From contig NZ_JZJL01000008.1 in NCBI RefSeq assembly GCF_000971335.1, forward strand, positions 1-64,000: a DNA stretch of 64,000 bases, in the 5' to 3' direction. The notes under the pieces were generated by a model that saw nothing but the letters and a program-made list of their open reading frames with translations, did no database searches and was not told the DNA's origin. Made by a program: the position numbers and the translations under genes. This DNA is from Chromobacterium vaccinii. GTDB taxonomy: Bacteria > Pseudomonadota > Gammaproteobacteria > Burkholderiales > Chromobacteriaceae. Below, piece after piece: positions 37,871 to 47,043 of this stretch (positions are counted from its first letter, which is position 1; each line of letters starts with the position of its first letter).

Positions 37871-38371
37871 TCAGCCGCCGAGCTTGCTCAGCAGCTTGCG
37901 CATCAGCCGTTCCAGTTCGGCTTTCTCATCGGCCTCGAAGTCCGTCCACAGCGAGCGATGGATTTCGCGCGAGTAGGGCAGCAGGCCTTCCACCAGCGCC
38001 ACGCCGGCGGGTGTCAGCTCCAGCACGATCTTGCGCCTGTCCTCGGCGCTGGCCGAGCGGGCGGCCCAGCCGTTCTTCACCAATTCATCCGCGATGCGGG
38101 TGGCGTTGGTGCGCGAGGAATCCAGCGTTTCGCTGATATCCGACGGATTCAGCATCTGGTTCGGACAGGCGTACAAGGCGAGCAGCGCCATCCACACCGT
38201 CTCGTTGAGGCCGTGCTGCTTCAGGCACTCGCACAGATGGGCGGTCAGCCGCGGCACGATGTGGAAGATCAGGCGGGTCAGGATCACTTCCTGGCGTGGC
38301 ACGCCGGGGAAGCGGGCTTCGACGCGGCTGATCGCCTGCTCCAACTGGGAAAAGGACTTGTTTGGACTCAT
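37871..38371 (-). CDS. MarR-family regulator, EmrR-like
   Basis: This 166-residue winged-helix repressor (NQMLNPSDISETLDSSRTNA as the DNA-reading helix region, WAARSASAEDRRKIVLELTP as the wing) matches MprA/EmrR in length and place. It precedes the pump genes by 80 bp and is probably relieved by pump substrates. The AT-rich spacer to the channel gene (about 37830-37853) contains ATAAT ... ATTAT, a possible operator. Confidence 0.88.
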   Translation of the reverse strand: MSPNKSFSQLEQAISRVEARFPGVPRQEVILTRLIFHIVPRLTAHLCECLKQHGLNETVWMALLALYACPNQMLNPSDISETLDSSRTNATRIADELVKNGWAARSASAEDRRKIVLELTPAGVALVEGLLPYSREIHRSLWTDFEADEKAELERLMRKLLSKLGG

Positions 38372-38565
38372 GCCGCCATTTTAGTAACGTACGGTATTAT
38401 TTTTCAAGTAATAGTAATCCTGCTAATGAAATGGACAGGGAAAGTGTGGCGAAATGACAATGGTCTACCTGGTGGCCGCAGGGAAATCCGGGCGGGAGAG
38501 GCTAGAAAGAGAGAGGCGGGAAGGAAAAGGCGCGGCGGCTGCGGGAGGGCCGCCGCCGCATGGGT

Positions 38566-38916
38566 TTATTCGCCCAGAAGCTTGAGCACCTGCTCGGGCG
38601 GGCGGCCGATCACGGCGCGGCCGCCGGCGATGGCGATGGGGCGTTCGATCAGGCTGGGGTTGTCCACCATCGCGGCGATCAGGTGCTTGCGTTCCAGCGT
38701 GATGTCGTCCAGGTAGAGGTCGGCGTATTCCTCCTCTTTCTGGCGCATCAGCTCGCGAGGCTCCAGGCCCAGCATGCCCAGCAACTGGTCCAACTCTTCA
38801 TAGCTGGGGGGATGCTTCAGGTATTCGATGACTTCGACCTCGGCGCCGGCTTCTTCCAGCAGGCTGAGGGCGGCGCGGGATTTCGAGCACTTGGGATTGT
38901 GGTAGAGACGGATCAT
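38566..38916 (-). CDS. arsC: Glutaredoxin-type arsenate reductase family (ArsC)
   Basis: This 116-residue ArsC/Spx-superfamily protein has the catalytic Cys10 in LYHNPKCSKSRAAL and the arginines in NPSLIERPIAIAGGRAVIGR. This pattern is typical of glutaredoxin-dependent arsenate reductases. The start at 38916 follows GGGAGAAG. It stands alone with no arsR, arsB or acr3 nearby, so a role in arsenate resistance is not assured. Confidence 0.85.
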   Translation of the reverse strand: MIRLYHNPKCSKSRAALSLLEEAGAEVEVIEYLKHPPSYEELDQLLGMLGLEPRELMRQKEEEYADLYLDDITLERKHLIAAMVDNPSLIERPIAIAGGRAVIGRPPEQVLKLLGE

Positions 38917-39101
38917 GTGGCTTCTCCCTTGTGGTTGATCCGGGCCGCTGCGGCATGATTGGCAGCATAACCCGCTGTTTGTGGGTTGGGAAGGGGCGCG
39001 CATCGTGGCATGAAAGCGCCGGCCTGCCAAGTTTCCCGACTGGGTTTGGCAAGCGCGGCATCAACCGTTACCATTCGAACATTATCCGAGATTCTTACGT
39101 C

Positions 39102-40310
39102 ATGTCCCGCTCTTCCCGCACACACTTCGGCTTGGCCGCGCTGCTGGCCGGCTTGTCCACCCTGGGCCCGTTTTCCATCGACACCTTCCTGCCGGCGATG
39201 CGGGCCATCGGCTCCACGCTGTCCGCGTCGCCGCTGGAAATGCAGCAGGCGCTGACGGTCTATCTGTTCTGCTACGCGTTGATGATGCTGTGGCATGGCT
39301 CGATTTCGGACGCGGTGGGCCGCCGGCCGGTGATACTGGCGACCACGCTGCTGTTCGGCCTGGCTTCCGTCGGGTGCGCGTTGTCCGATACCCTGGGCCA
39401 GCTATTGTTGTTCCGCGCGCTGCAGGGGTTGTGCGGCGGCGCCGGCCTAGTGGTCGGCCGGGCCATCATCCGCGACCGGCTGGAAGGCGTGGCGGCGCAG
39501 CGGCTGATGTCTCAGGTGACCATGTTGTTTTCGCTGTCGCCGGCGATCGCGCCGGTGGTGGGTGGCTGGCTGTTCGGCGCTTTCGGCTGGCATTCCATCT
39601 TCGCGTTCATGGCGCTGATCGGCTTCGCGCTGTTCGCGCTGTGCTGGTTCGGCCTGCCGGAGACCCATCCGAAGGCGGCGCGGCAGCCCTTGCATCCGCG
39701 CCCTCTGCTGGCCAGTTATTGGACGGTCGGGCGCACGGTCAATTTCCAGTTGCTGACCGCGGCGGTGTCGTTCAATTTCGCCGGCTTCTTCCTGTATGTG
39801 CCGTCGGCGCCGGTCTTTTTGATGCAGCACCTGCATCTGGGGCCGACCGAGTTTCTGTGGCTGTTCGGGCCGGCGGTGTCGGGGATCATGTTCGGCGCTT
39901 ATCTGTCAGGGCGCATGGCCGGACATTTCTCGCCGCGGGAGGTGGTGTCGCGCGCTTATCTGCTGATGTTCGCCGCGGCGCTGGCCAATCTGGCGTACAA
40001 CCTGTTTGCCGCCGAGCAGACGCTGCCGTGGGCGGTGCTGCCGCTGGCGCTGTACACCACCGGCATGTCGCTGGCGGCGCCGTCTATCACGTTGAACCTG
40101 ATGGATCAGTTTCCGGCGCTGCGCGGGACCGCGTCGTCGCTGCAGGGCTTTTGCCAGACCATGGTGTCCAGTCTGGTGGCCGGCGCGATCGCGCCCCTGG
40201 CTTGGGCCAGCCCCTTGAGGCTGGCCCTGGTGATGAATCTGCTGCTGGTATTGGGATTCATCTGCCGGATGGGGTATCGGCGGCGGATCCAGGCGGCGGA
40301 GAGGGCGTGA
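39102..40310 (+). CDS. Bcr/CflA-family MFS drug transporter
   Basis: This 402-residue, 12-helix MFS protein has the Bcr/CflA (DHA1) features TLGPFSIDTFLPAMRAIGST, GSISDAVGRRPVILATTLLF (motif A) and RALQGLCGGAGLVVGRAIIR (motif B). An upstream in-frame start at 38931 lacks support. The gene is divergent from arsC and monocistronic. The substrate is unknown. Confidence 0.9.
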   Translation: MSRSSRTHFGLAALLAGLSTLGPFSIDTFLPAMRAIGSTLSASPLEMQQALTVYLFCYALMMLWHGSISDAVGRRPVILATTLLFGLASVGCALSDTLGQLLLFRALQGLCGGAGLVVGRAIIRDRLEGVAAQRLMSQVTMLFSLSPAIAPVVGGWLFGAFGWHSIFAFMALIGFALFALCWFGLPETHPKAARQPLHPRPLLASYWTVGRTVNFQLLTAAVSFNFAGFFLYVPSAPVFLMQHLHLGPTEFLWLFGPAVSGIMFGAYLSGRMAGHFSPREVVSRAYLLMFAAALANLAYNLFAAEQTLPWAVLPLALYTTGMSLAAPSITLNLMDQFPALRGTASSLQGFCQTMVSSLVAGAIAPLAWASPLRLALVMNLLLVLGFICRMGYRRRIQAAERA

Positions 40311-40336
40311 GCCGACGGGAAGGTCGGCCGGGTTTT

Positions 40337-41530
40337 TCAATGCTCGTTGCGCAGCGCGAGAGCGGGAGCCGGAGCCGGCTCGGGCCGTTTGAGGGTTTGC
40401 CTGTCCCCGAAGAACTTGGCGTGCAGCAAGGAGCCCACGGCGCCAAACAGAAAGCCCAGCAGCAATCCGGTGGCCAGGATCAGGCTGCGGCTGGGCTTGC
40501 TTTTCAGTTCCGGGGGCACCGCGCTGTCCAACACTTGGATCAACGACGAATCCTTGGCTTCGTCTATCTTGGCCAGTTCGTATTGCTTGGCCAATAGCTC
40601 GAAAATGGTTTCCTGATATTTGACTTCTCTCAGGCGGCGCAGGTATTCCAGGCCGCTTTGCGCCACTTTTCCGGTGGGGACCATCAGGTCGCCGCGCCCC
40701 TCTTTTCCCGTTTCCAGTTTTGTCAGTTGTTCGCGCAGCCCGCTCAACTCCTGCTCCGTGCGGATGTATAGCGGATTCTGCTGCGTGGCGTAGCTGCGCA
40801 TCGCTTCCAGTTGAACCTCCTTGGCGGCGATGCTGGCGCGCAACTGAGTCACTGAGCCGACAATGGCGGGTAGTTGGCCTTCCGGTTGGATCAGGCCGGT
40901 TTTTTCCTGGGTTTGGCGCAGGGCGGTTTCCGCGCTGGTCAATTGCTCTTTGGCTTGTTTCAGCTGTTGCTCGAAGAATAGACGCCGTTTGGCGGCATCC
41001 GTCATGGCCAGAACCTGATTCAACTGTTTCAGTTCGTCGATGTAGGCGTTGGCGAGCTGGGCCGCGAATCGTGGATCGGGGTCGTCGACATTGATGTTGA
41101 TCAGTCCATCTTTGCCATTGATGATGACTGTTCGGCTTTTCAGGGCTTGACGGGCCCCGTCCAGCGTTTTCTGCTGATAACGCTCCTTCAACTGGAGGCG
41201 CTTGATCAGACGGTCGGCGATGGTGCGGCTTTGCAGCATGCCGATATAGAGATCGTTGGGATTTTTCAAGCCGCTGACCCCTCCCGCCATGCCAGCCAGC
41301 CCTCCCAGTTGTCCCAGCAGCGCGCCCATGCCGCTGCTCTGCTGCTGGGGAGGCATGATGGAGCTGCTGGCGGTGAAGATGGGTTTGGCCAGCAGGCCGT
41401 AAGTTAATGCGGCGCTGCCGAACAGCACGGTGCTGATGATGATCCAGCGCTTGTACTTCTGCAACGTTGACAGCAGTACCAGCAGGTCGATTTCATCACT
41501 GGCCTGGGAGGTATTTGTCGGGCTCGTCAT
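40337..41530 (-). CDS. Wzz/GumC-like polysaccharide co-polymerase without kinase domain
   Basis: This 397-residue inner-membrane protein starts MTSPTNTSQASDEIDLLVLL (ATG 41530; GAGGG correctly spaced). It has TM1 at about residues 30-50, a large periplasmic domain with a coiled coil at about 170-300 (FFEQQLKQAKEQLTSAETAL) and TM2 at about 350-372 (LILATGLLLGFLFGAVGSLL). A Met/Gly-rich loop (MGALLGQLGGLAGMAGGVSG) follows TM1. It controls chain length or export of a surface polysaccharide. No tyrosine-kinase domain is attached, and none is in the window. Confidence 0.85.
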   Translation of the reverse strand: MTSPTNTSQASDEIDLLVLLSTLQKYKRWIIISTVLFGSAALTYGLLAKPIFTASSSIMPPQQQSSGMGALLGQLGGLAGMAGGVSGLKNPNDLYIGMLQSRTIADRLIKRLQLKERYQQKTLDGARQALKSRTVIINGKDGLININVDDPDPRFAAQLANAYIDELKQLNQVLAMTDAAKRRLFFEQQLKQAKEQLTSAETALRQTQEKTGLIQPEGQLPAIVGSVTQLRASIAAKEVQLEAMRSYATQQNPLYIRTEQELSGLREQLTKLETGKEGRGDLMVPTGKVAQSGLEYLRRLREVKYQETIFELLAKQYELAKIDEAKDSSLIQVLDSAVPPELKSKPSRSLILATGLLLGFLFGAVGSLLHAKFFGDRQTLKRPEPAPAPALALRNEH

Positions 41531-41559
41531 TTTCATTCCCTCATGCTGGAGATTGGAAC

Positions 41560-43482
41560 TTATTTCAATACCTTCAGGCCGGCAGCGCCGAGGCCGAACT
41601 GGTACAGAATGCTGGTCCATTCCTTCAGGGACTGGGTCCAACTGCCGCTATTGAGTTCTTCCGGAACCACGATGGTGTCGCCCGGATTGACCCTCTTGCC
41701 GCTGACGCCGGAGAACCAGCCGCCGCTGTCGCTGCTGGCGACGGTGCCATCGGCGCGTAATACATAGGTGGACGATTTGTCGCCGGAATTCGTTACGCCT
41801 CCTGCGAGCGAAAGGTAATCGCCAACCGAACGCTGGGGACGGTAGATGAAGGCATTGTTCTGGTAGACGGCGCCCAGTACGTAGACGGTGCCCGGGCGGC
41901 GGGGAATTTCGACTTGGTCGCCATCCTGTAGTTCCAGATCGGGCAGATCCTTGGCTTGTGCGTCCGCGTCTTTCAACTCCAGCACCACACGACCTTCCGA
42001 CTTGATCGCGCGCATTTTTTTCGCGATCTGACGCTGGCCTTCTACTTCGGCATTGACGGCGGTGATGGTGTCTTTGTCGGTGAGTTTAGCCAGTTTCAAG
42101 GATGCGTTTTGCTCCAATTCTCTTTCAAACCGGGTGGCTACTTCATCCAGTTTTTGCTGCTGCATCTGGCGTATGCTTTCCCGCTTCATGGTGGTCGCGA
42201 AGACGTAGCCGTCTTCATCCACGCCGCCCAAGCGCATGATCAGCTGGCGCAACGTCTCTCCGCGGCGGATCTGGAAAGTGCCGGTCTGCTTGACCTCTCC
42301 GCCTACGGTGACGAACTCATCCCCCCGCAGCACGCCGACTGCCTGCGCGCCCGGGACATGCAGGCGGAAGATGTCACCCGCGTTCAGCGCGACGGCGCTC
42401 AGCCCCTGGGTGGAGCTCTGGTTGCGAACGAGGTTGACGAAGCGGTTGTCCACGTTTTTTTCCAGCAGCAGCTCCTTGCCTTCGGCGGCGGACTCCAGGC
42501 CGCCGGCCCAGTGCAGCAGATCGCTGGCGGTTTCGCCGGGGCGGAATTCGTAGATGGCCGGCGTCTTGACGTCGCCCAGCAGGGCGACGCGCGGGCCGGC
42601 TGCGGGAATCTGGACCACGTCGCCGTCGCGCAAGGTCTGATCGGCGGATTTGTCGCCGTTCACCAGGATGCCGTACAGGTCGACCTTGGAGACGGCGCGG
42701 CCATCCCGCATCAGGGTCACGCTGCGCAGGCTGCCGCTGTCGTCCGGTCCCCCTGCCTTCAGCACGGCGTTGAACAGGGTGCTCATCGCGTTCAGCGTAT
42801 AGCTGCCGGGCTGGCGCGCGTGGCCGACGACATAGACCTGGACCGCCCGGCTTTGCAGCAGGCTGACGCTGAGGTCGAAATTGTTGAAGACGCGGCTGAC
42901 GCTCTTCTTGAGCGTCGCCTGAAGATCCCGGTAGCGCACGCCCGCCACGGCGACGCTGCCTACCCGCGGAAGGTAAATCGTGCCGTTGCGATCGACTGTC
43001 AAAGTCAGGTCGATATCCACCATGCCCCAGCCCTTGACCTGCAATTGGTCGCCGCTGCCGATCACATAGTCCGGGTTGACTTGCACGCCGTCCGCTGCCT
43101 CGAAGGCATTGCCCGGATTGCGGAACAGGCGGCTACCGAACAGCGGCAGCGTTTGTTCCGTGGCTTTTCGCACGTAGTCGGTGAAGGGGGGGAGCTTGGG
43201 TTTGCCATCAAGCGCATTGATTGCATAACCGTTGTCGTCCACCTGGTAGCCTGACAAGTATTGCGACCGGCTGTCGCCGGACTTCTTGTCCGGCACCTGG
43301 GCGGACGATGGCATGTTATTTATCGATGGAAGACCATTTAGGTTGTCGGCCTCGTAGCTGGGCATGCTGGGGTTCGGATAATTGACGGTTCCGGATCCCG
43401 CCGCATGCAGATGGATGCTGCTGCTCAGCAGCCAGAGTGCCAGAAGGGGTTTTCCACTCGATTTCAGGATACGCGCAGTCAT
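41560..43482 (-). CDS. Wza-like polysaccharide export protein with SLBB domains
   Basis: This 640-residue exported protein has a signal peptide (about residues 1-28) without a lipobox Cys, unlike the lipoprotein Wza. The Poly_export domain starts about residue 135 (VNPDYVIGSGDQLQVKGWG), followed by several SLBB repeats (VQVYVVGHARQPGSYTLNAM, VALLGDVKTPAIYEFRPGET, EFVTVGGEVKQTGTFQIRRG, GTVYVLGAVYQNNAFIYRPQ). A charged helical insertion lies at about 430-510. The protein is larger than Wza (about 380). It forms the outer-membrane or periplasmic export conduit with the adjacent Wzz-like protein. Confidence 0.88.
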   Translation of the reverse strand: MTARILKSSGKPLLALWLLSSSIHLHAAGSGTVNYPNPSMPSYEADNLNGLPSINNMPSSAQVPDKKSGDSRSQYLSGYQVDDNGYAINALDGKPKLPPFTDYVRKATEQTLPLFGSRLFRNPGNAFEAADGVQVNPDYVIGSGDQLQVKGWGMVDIDLTLTVDRNGTIYLPRVGSVAVAGVRYRDLQATLKKSVSRVFNNFDLSVSLLQSRAVQVYVVGHARQPGSYTLNAMSTLFNAVLKAGGPDDSGSLRSVTLMRDGRAVSKVDLYGILVNGDKSADQTLRDGDVVQIPAAGPRVALLGDVKTPAIYEFRPGETASDLLHWAGGLESAAEGKELLLEKNVDNRFVNLVRNQSSTQGLSAVALNAGDIFRLHVPGAQAVGVLRGDEFVTVGGEVKQTGTFQIRRGETLRQLIMRLGGVDEDGYVFATTMKRESIRQMQQQKLDEVATRFERELEQNASLKLAKLTDKDTITAVNAEVEGQRQIAKKMRAIKSEGRVVLELKDADAQAKDLPDLELQDGDQVEIPRRPGTVYVLGAVYQNNAFIYRPQRSVGDYLSLAGGVTNSGDKSSTYVLRADGTVASSDSGGWFSGVSGKRVNPGDTIVVPEELNSGSWTQSLKEWTSILYQFGLGAAGLKVLK

Positions 43483-43506
43483 GGTCGGAATTCCTATTGT
43501 TCAGAC

Positions 43507-46362
43507 TTATCGGAGAGGGACGTCGATTTGCACGCCCAGCTGTTTGGGCGTGGCGATCAGGCTGCTGCGGTATCGGCTGTCGTTGCGTTGGGCTTGCCAC
43601 AGCCAGCTGCCCATCGCGTAGCCAAGCAGGCTGCCTGCCGTGACGTCGGACAGCCAGTGGTCGCGGCTGGCCGCGCGCCCCGCAGCGCCCAGCGCGGCCA
43701 CGCCATACAGCCAGGGTTGATCGTATTCCTTGGCGAACGGCGTGACGGAGGCGAACAGCACGGCGGAGTGGTTGGAGGTGAAGCTGCTTTGCAGCCGCGA
43801 TTCTCCCGGCTCCTGGGTGCGCCATGTGCTGTCGCCGCCGCTGCCAGGACGGGCGCGATTGACGGCTAGTTTCAGAACCGAGTTGCCGGCGACGGCGGCG
43901 ACGCTCGACTCCAGCGCGATCAGCCCGGTATTGCTCAGCCTGTCGTCGCCCAGCGCGAACGCGGCGCCGGACAGAGCGGCCGCGGCGATGGGAAGATCCT
44001 TGCCCAGCTTGCCCCAGTTCCGGATCAGGCGATTGTCTTGGCGCTTGCTGAAAAACCGGTCTACCGGACGATCCAGGCCTGCTGCGGCGAACGTGGCGAC
44101 GGCGGCGGCGGCCAGCGCTGCGCCCTTGTCATCCAACTCCAGCCAGCGATTGCCGCTGTCTTCCAGGCGCAGGCGGATCGCAGGCCAGGGATGGTAGCTG
44201 GGCAGAGGCGGAGTGACCTGCGGCAGGTTCTGTTCGTCCGGCCGTTCGGCGAAATTGCCAAGGCCGTCGTAGCTGTCGATGTCTCGCTTTGGATCGCTGA
44301 GAATTTCGTAGAGATCACCTGGCGTCATGACCATCTGACCGACATCTCGAGTCCATGGTGATAGTGAAAAGTCTCCTACGGTGCGGGCGTCGAAGGTCAG
44401 CAGACTATTGAGCGGAATCGATAAAAACATGCCCTTGTCGTTGTAGGGCTTGGCTGGGGTGCCGGGGTTGGTAATGTCGTTGCCGTTGGTTTTGGTATAC
44501 CAGAATCCGGCTTCGATGCCCGAGCGGAAGCGGCGCTTGATTTCCAGTCGGACGCCATCGTCCTTGGCCAGGAAGCGGCCAGCGCGCATCGTTGCCGTGA
44601 TGCCCATTGGTAATTTGTAATGAAACGAGGCCAAGGCGGTGGTTGTCTGGTAGTCGCGCTTGCCGAACCAACCATTCACGTCGCGTTGCTGCAGTCCATC
44701 AACCGATAGGTCCACCGCCCAGTTTTTATTGAAGCCCGGGTAGTACAGGATCTGGCCGCCGGCACCGCGGAACATCTCCTCGTACAAACCGGCTGACAGG
44801 CGGGCATAGGTATTTGGCGACAACGTCATGTACTGGTTCAGCAACAGACGGTTGAGCTTGGGGGATTTGACGCGCTTGTAATCCGCGATGTCGGAGCGAA
44901 CGTGGGGCAGCAGGCTGTTGGAAGACTGCTTCACTGAGGTAATGGTGTTGTATAGATCGGCGCTCAAGGCGCTGTCCAGATACAGCCCCTTGCCCAGGCG
45001 GCGCTTGTAGGTAGCTTCCGCCATGATGTCGTAATGGAGCGCGCCGCTGGGATCGTTGAAATAAACGCCCATCTTGGGCGCGAAATGGAGACGGTTGTCT
45101 TCGGTATCGTCGCTGGTGACTTGTATCAGGTCGCCTTCCTGGTTGGTCAGCAGGTTGACATCTATGCCTTCGCGCAGCGTCAGCGCCAGTGTTTTGCTAT
45201 CCAGCGGTTGTACTTCCTCATCGCGTCCAGATTTGATGTTGACGGTTTGCAGGAAGCGGTCGCGGCCGATCTTGCCCAGCAGATAGTCATTCAGTGTCGG
45301 CAGATCGTAGAAATTATAGGTGGCGACGGGCTGTTCCAGCTCGGTGTAGACCACCTTGATTTCCCGTGTTTCCAGAGGCGCGAAATAGAGAGCGGTACGC
45401 ACAGCCCGGCCGACTGCTCTGCCGACATTGGAAATGCGGCTGTTGCCCAGTTCGATGACCAAGTTGCCGCGTTGCATTGCGATGCGGATGTTTTTGAAGT
45501 CCTGCTTGCCAAGAGCGGTGGCCAAAGCCTTGGCGCGATCCGGGTCGTTTTGCCATTGGGTTAGGGTCGGTCTGGATGGAAGATCCGGTTCGCCGGTGTA
45601 GTAGGCCGGCTCTTGTATCTTGGGAACAAATTCTTTCAGATTGAGAGGAATATCTATTTTTGCATTGATGCTGGAGTGTGTTTTTTGGCGAGCGACCTGC
45701 AAGCCTAGCCAGCCCCATTGATATTCCAGTCCGACTGCCGGGCCCTTGTTCCGTTCTGCGGCGAATGTTCTGTAGGAGAAGGGGTCGGATCGGTAGTCGT
45801 TGGCATCGTATTCCGCAACCAAGGACCAGTTGGGGAGAAAGCTGGGCGTGAAGCGCATGCCACCGAAGGCGCCGCTGATGCGTTGCTGGCCGTAACCGAG
45901 AGAAACTTCCAAGTTGGGCCATAGATTCTTACTGGCGACCAGATAATTGCTTTTCCAGAGGCGGTTGCCTTGGATATCGGTGGTACCGAAAGCGATGGAG
46001 GGCATCCATTCCGACTCGTCCCATAGTTTTAACTTCAAATCTATGGCTTTATCTTTGTAGCGACCGTAACCGCCGCCATACTGTTGATCGGTAAAGCCCG
46101 GAACACCTTCAATGGATGTATAGCGTCCAGAGACCTCCAGCCATGGCAAAACCGTGGTGGACGTCCAAAGGATGCCGTATGGTTTGTCGTAACCATAACC
46201 CAGACTGAAGGTGCCATCCTCGCCGACGCGAGCCGATGGCATGTTGATATAACCGATTTGCCCTGTCAGCGATGGCTGGGCAAACGCGTTGCAGGCGAGG
46301 AACAACGGCAGTCCCCCCCATAAAGCCCCCGTAACCAGATAAGACCTGGATTTATTATGCAT
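43507..46362 (-). CDS. YjbH-domain outer-membrane protein fused to a PAP2 phosphatase
   Basis: This 951-residue fusion has a signal peptide (ends NAFAQ). Residues about 30-700 are a YjbH/GfcD-type beta-rich exopolysaccharide protein (SLTGQIGYINMPSARVGEDG, FGGMRFTPSFLPNWSLVAEY, LYEEMFRGAGGQILYYPGFN). Residues about 745-930 are a PAP2 acid-phosphatase domain: KLAVNRARP (about 829-837), the SNHSA region (about 860) and GRAASRDHWLSDVTAG (about 895-910) match the three PAP2 motifs. The Pro-Ser-Gly-His form is changed to TSNHSA. E. coli YjbH has no phosphatase. A role in hydrolysing lipid-linked pyrophosphate or polysaccharide phosphate near export is inferred. Confidence 0.85.
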   Translation of the reverse strand: MHNKSRSYLVTGALWGGLPLFLACNAFAQPSLTGQIGYINMPSARVGEDGTFSLGYGYDKPYGILWTSTTVLPWLEVSGRYTSIEGVPGFTDQQYGGGYGRYKDKAIDLKLKLWDESEWMPSIAFGTTDIQGNRLWKSNYLVASKNLWPNLEVSLGYGQQRISGAFGGMRFTPSFLPNWSLVAEYDANDYRSDPFSYRTFAAERNKGPAVGLEYQWGWLGLQVARQKTHSSINAKIDIPLNLKEFVPKIQEPAYYTGEPDLPSRPTLTQWQNDPDRAKALATALGKQDFKNIRIAMQRGNLVIELGNSRISNVGRAVGRAVRTALYFAPLETREIKVVYTELEQPVATYNFYDLPTLNDYLLGKIGRDRFLQTVNIKSGRDEEVQPLDSKTLALTLREGIDVNLLTNQEGDLIQVTSDDTEDNRLHFAPKMGVYFNDPSGALHYDIMAEATYKRRLGKGLYLDSALSADLYNTITSVKQSSNSLLPHVRSDIADYKRVKSPKLNRLLLNQYMTLSPNTYARLSAGLYEEMFRGAGGQILYYPGFNKNWAVDLSVDGLQQRDVNGWFGKRDYQTTTALASFHYKLPMGITATMRAGRFLAKDDGVRLEIKRRFRSGIEAGFWYTKTNGNDITNPGTPAKPYNDKGMFLSIPLNSLLTFDARTVGDFSLSPWTRDVGQMVMTPGDLYEILSDPKRDIDSYDGLGNFAERPDEQNLPQVTPPLPSYHPWPAIRLRLEDSGNRWLELDDKGAALAAAAVATFAAAGLDRPVDRFFSKRQDNRLIRNWGKLGKDLPIAAAALSGAAFALGDDRLSNTGLIALESSVAAVAGNSVLKLAVNRARPGSGGDSTWRTQEPGESRLQSSFTSNHSAVLFASVTPFAKEYDQPWLYGVAALGAAGRAASRDHWLSDVTAGSLLGYAMGSWLWQAQRNDSRYRSSLIATPKQLGVQIDVPLR

Positions 46363-46552
46363 GTACCGCGGTCCAAGCTTGGATGTAGCAGGTGCTACTT
46401 AAATATGCGCGCCCAAAGGCGGCCCCTAATGTCAAGTGAAGCTAGATACCAATTTTTGGTGTTTTATAAGTAATGGGTAATATTATTTTATGCCATTAAC
46501 ATTAAATTTTTATAAAGAAACCCAACAAAGAAAAGAGCCTTAAAGCGAAACC

Positions 46553-46594
46553 AAGCCAAGCGATCCGACTTTTTATAGTCGGGCCGCTTGGCTT
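46553..46594. terminator. Stem-loop after the YjbE-like gene
   Basis: AAGCCAAGCG and CGCTTGGCTT enclose CCGACT/AGTCGG with an AT loop, giving a long, slightly interrupted stem. It lies 20 bp after the YjbE-like stop on the minus strand but has no strong T tract. Partial termination would let the small gene be expressed more than the large genes downstream. The other 190 bp up to the fusion gene are AT-rich and show no gene. Confidence 0.5.
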
Positions 46595-46613
46595 GCCGAT
46601 ACCGCTTGGCTGC

Positions 46614-46886
46614 TTAGTGGTGAGTAGCCGCCGAGTGGCTCGACGAGGAGTTGCTGTTGCTGGAGACGGCGACTGCGGCGGCTACAGCGGCGCCGATGGC
46701 GGCGATGGTGCCGATGCTCAGGCCGGCGATGCCCGCAGTGGTGCCGGCAGCGCCTGCCGCTGCTGCGCTGGTCGTGCCTGCGGCCGATGAGCCTGCGGCG
46801 GAAGTGCCTGCGGCTTCCTCAGCTGCGAAAGCAGAGGTAGCCAGCATGGAGGCGAGGGCGATGGTGACGATTTTTTTCAGCAGCAT
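46614..46886 (-). CDS. YjbE/GfcA-like small exported Ser/Ala/Gly-rich protein
   Basis: This 90-residue protein has a signal peptide (MLLKKIVTIALASMLATSAFA). The mature part is almost only Ala, Gly, Ser and Thr (GTSAAGSSAAGTTSAAAAGA) with an apolar glycine/alanine stretch (GLSIGTIAAIGAAVAAAVAV) and a Ser/His tail. E. coli YjbE and GfcA have the same composition, size and place upstream of yjbH/gfcD. ATG 46886 is preferred, and 46904 is also in frame. The function in exopolysaccharide production is unknown. Confidence 0.75.
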   Translation of the reverse strand: MLLKKIVTIALASMLATSAFAAEEAAGTSAAGSSAAGTTSAAAAGAAGTTAGIAGLSIGTIAAIGAAVAAAVAVSSNSNSSSSHSAATHH

Positions 46887-46955
46887 GGTGAACCCTTTGC
46901 TCAAAAGTTGACCTACAGAAATTCAGTTATCAGGCTACTACTCGCTTCTGATGAT

Positions 46956-46971
46956 ATGTGAATCTTCACAT
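46956..46971. promoter_or_regulatory. Palindrome ATGTGAA-TC-TTCACAT upstream of the polysaccharide genes
   Basis: A 16-bp palindrome with perfect 7-bp arms lies 70 bp before the YjbE-like start. The core TGTGA-N4-TCACA resembles a CRP/FNR-type site with a 4-bp spacer instead of CRP's 6. It is a strong candidate operator for the export cluster. The regulator is not identified. Confidence 0.55.
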
Positions 46972-47043
46972 TTTTCAAGGCAGATCTGATGACGTTATCG
47001 TGAATCCCATGCACGCTTCGCGCAATACTGCGTTTGGACAGTG

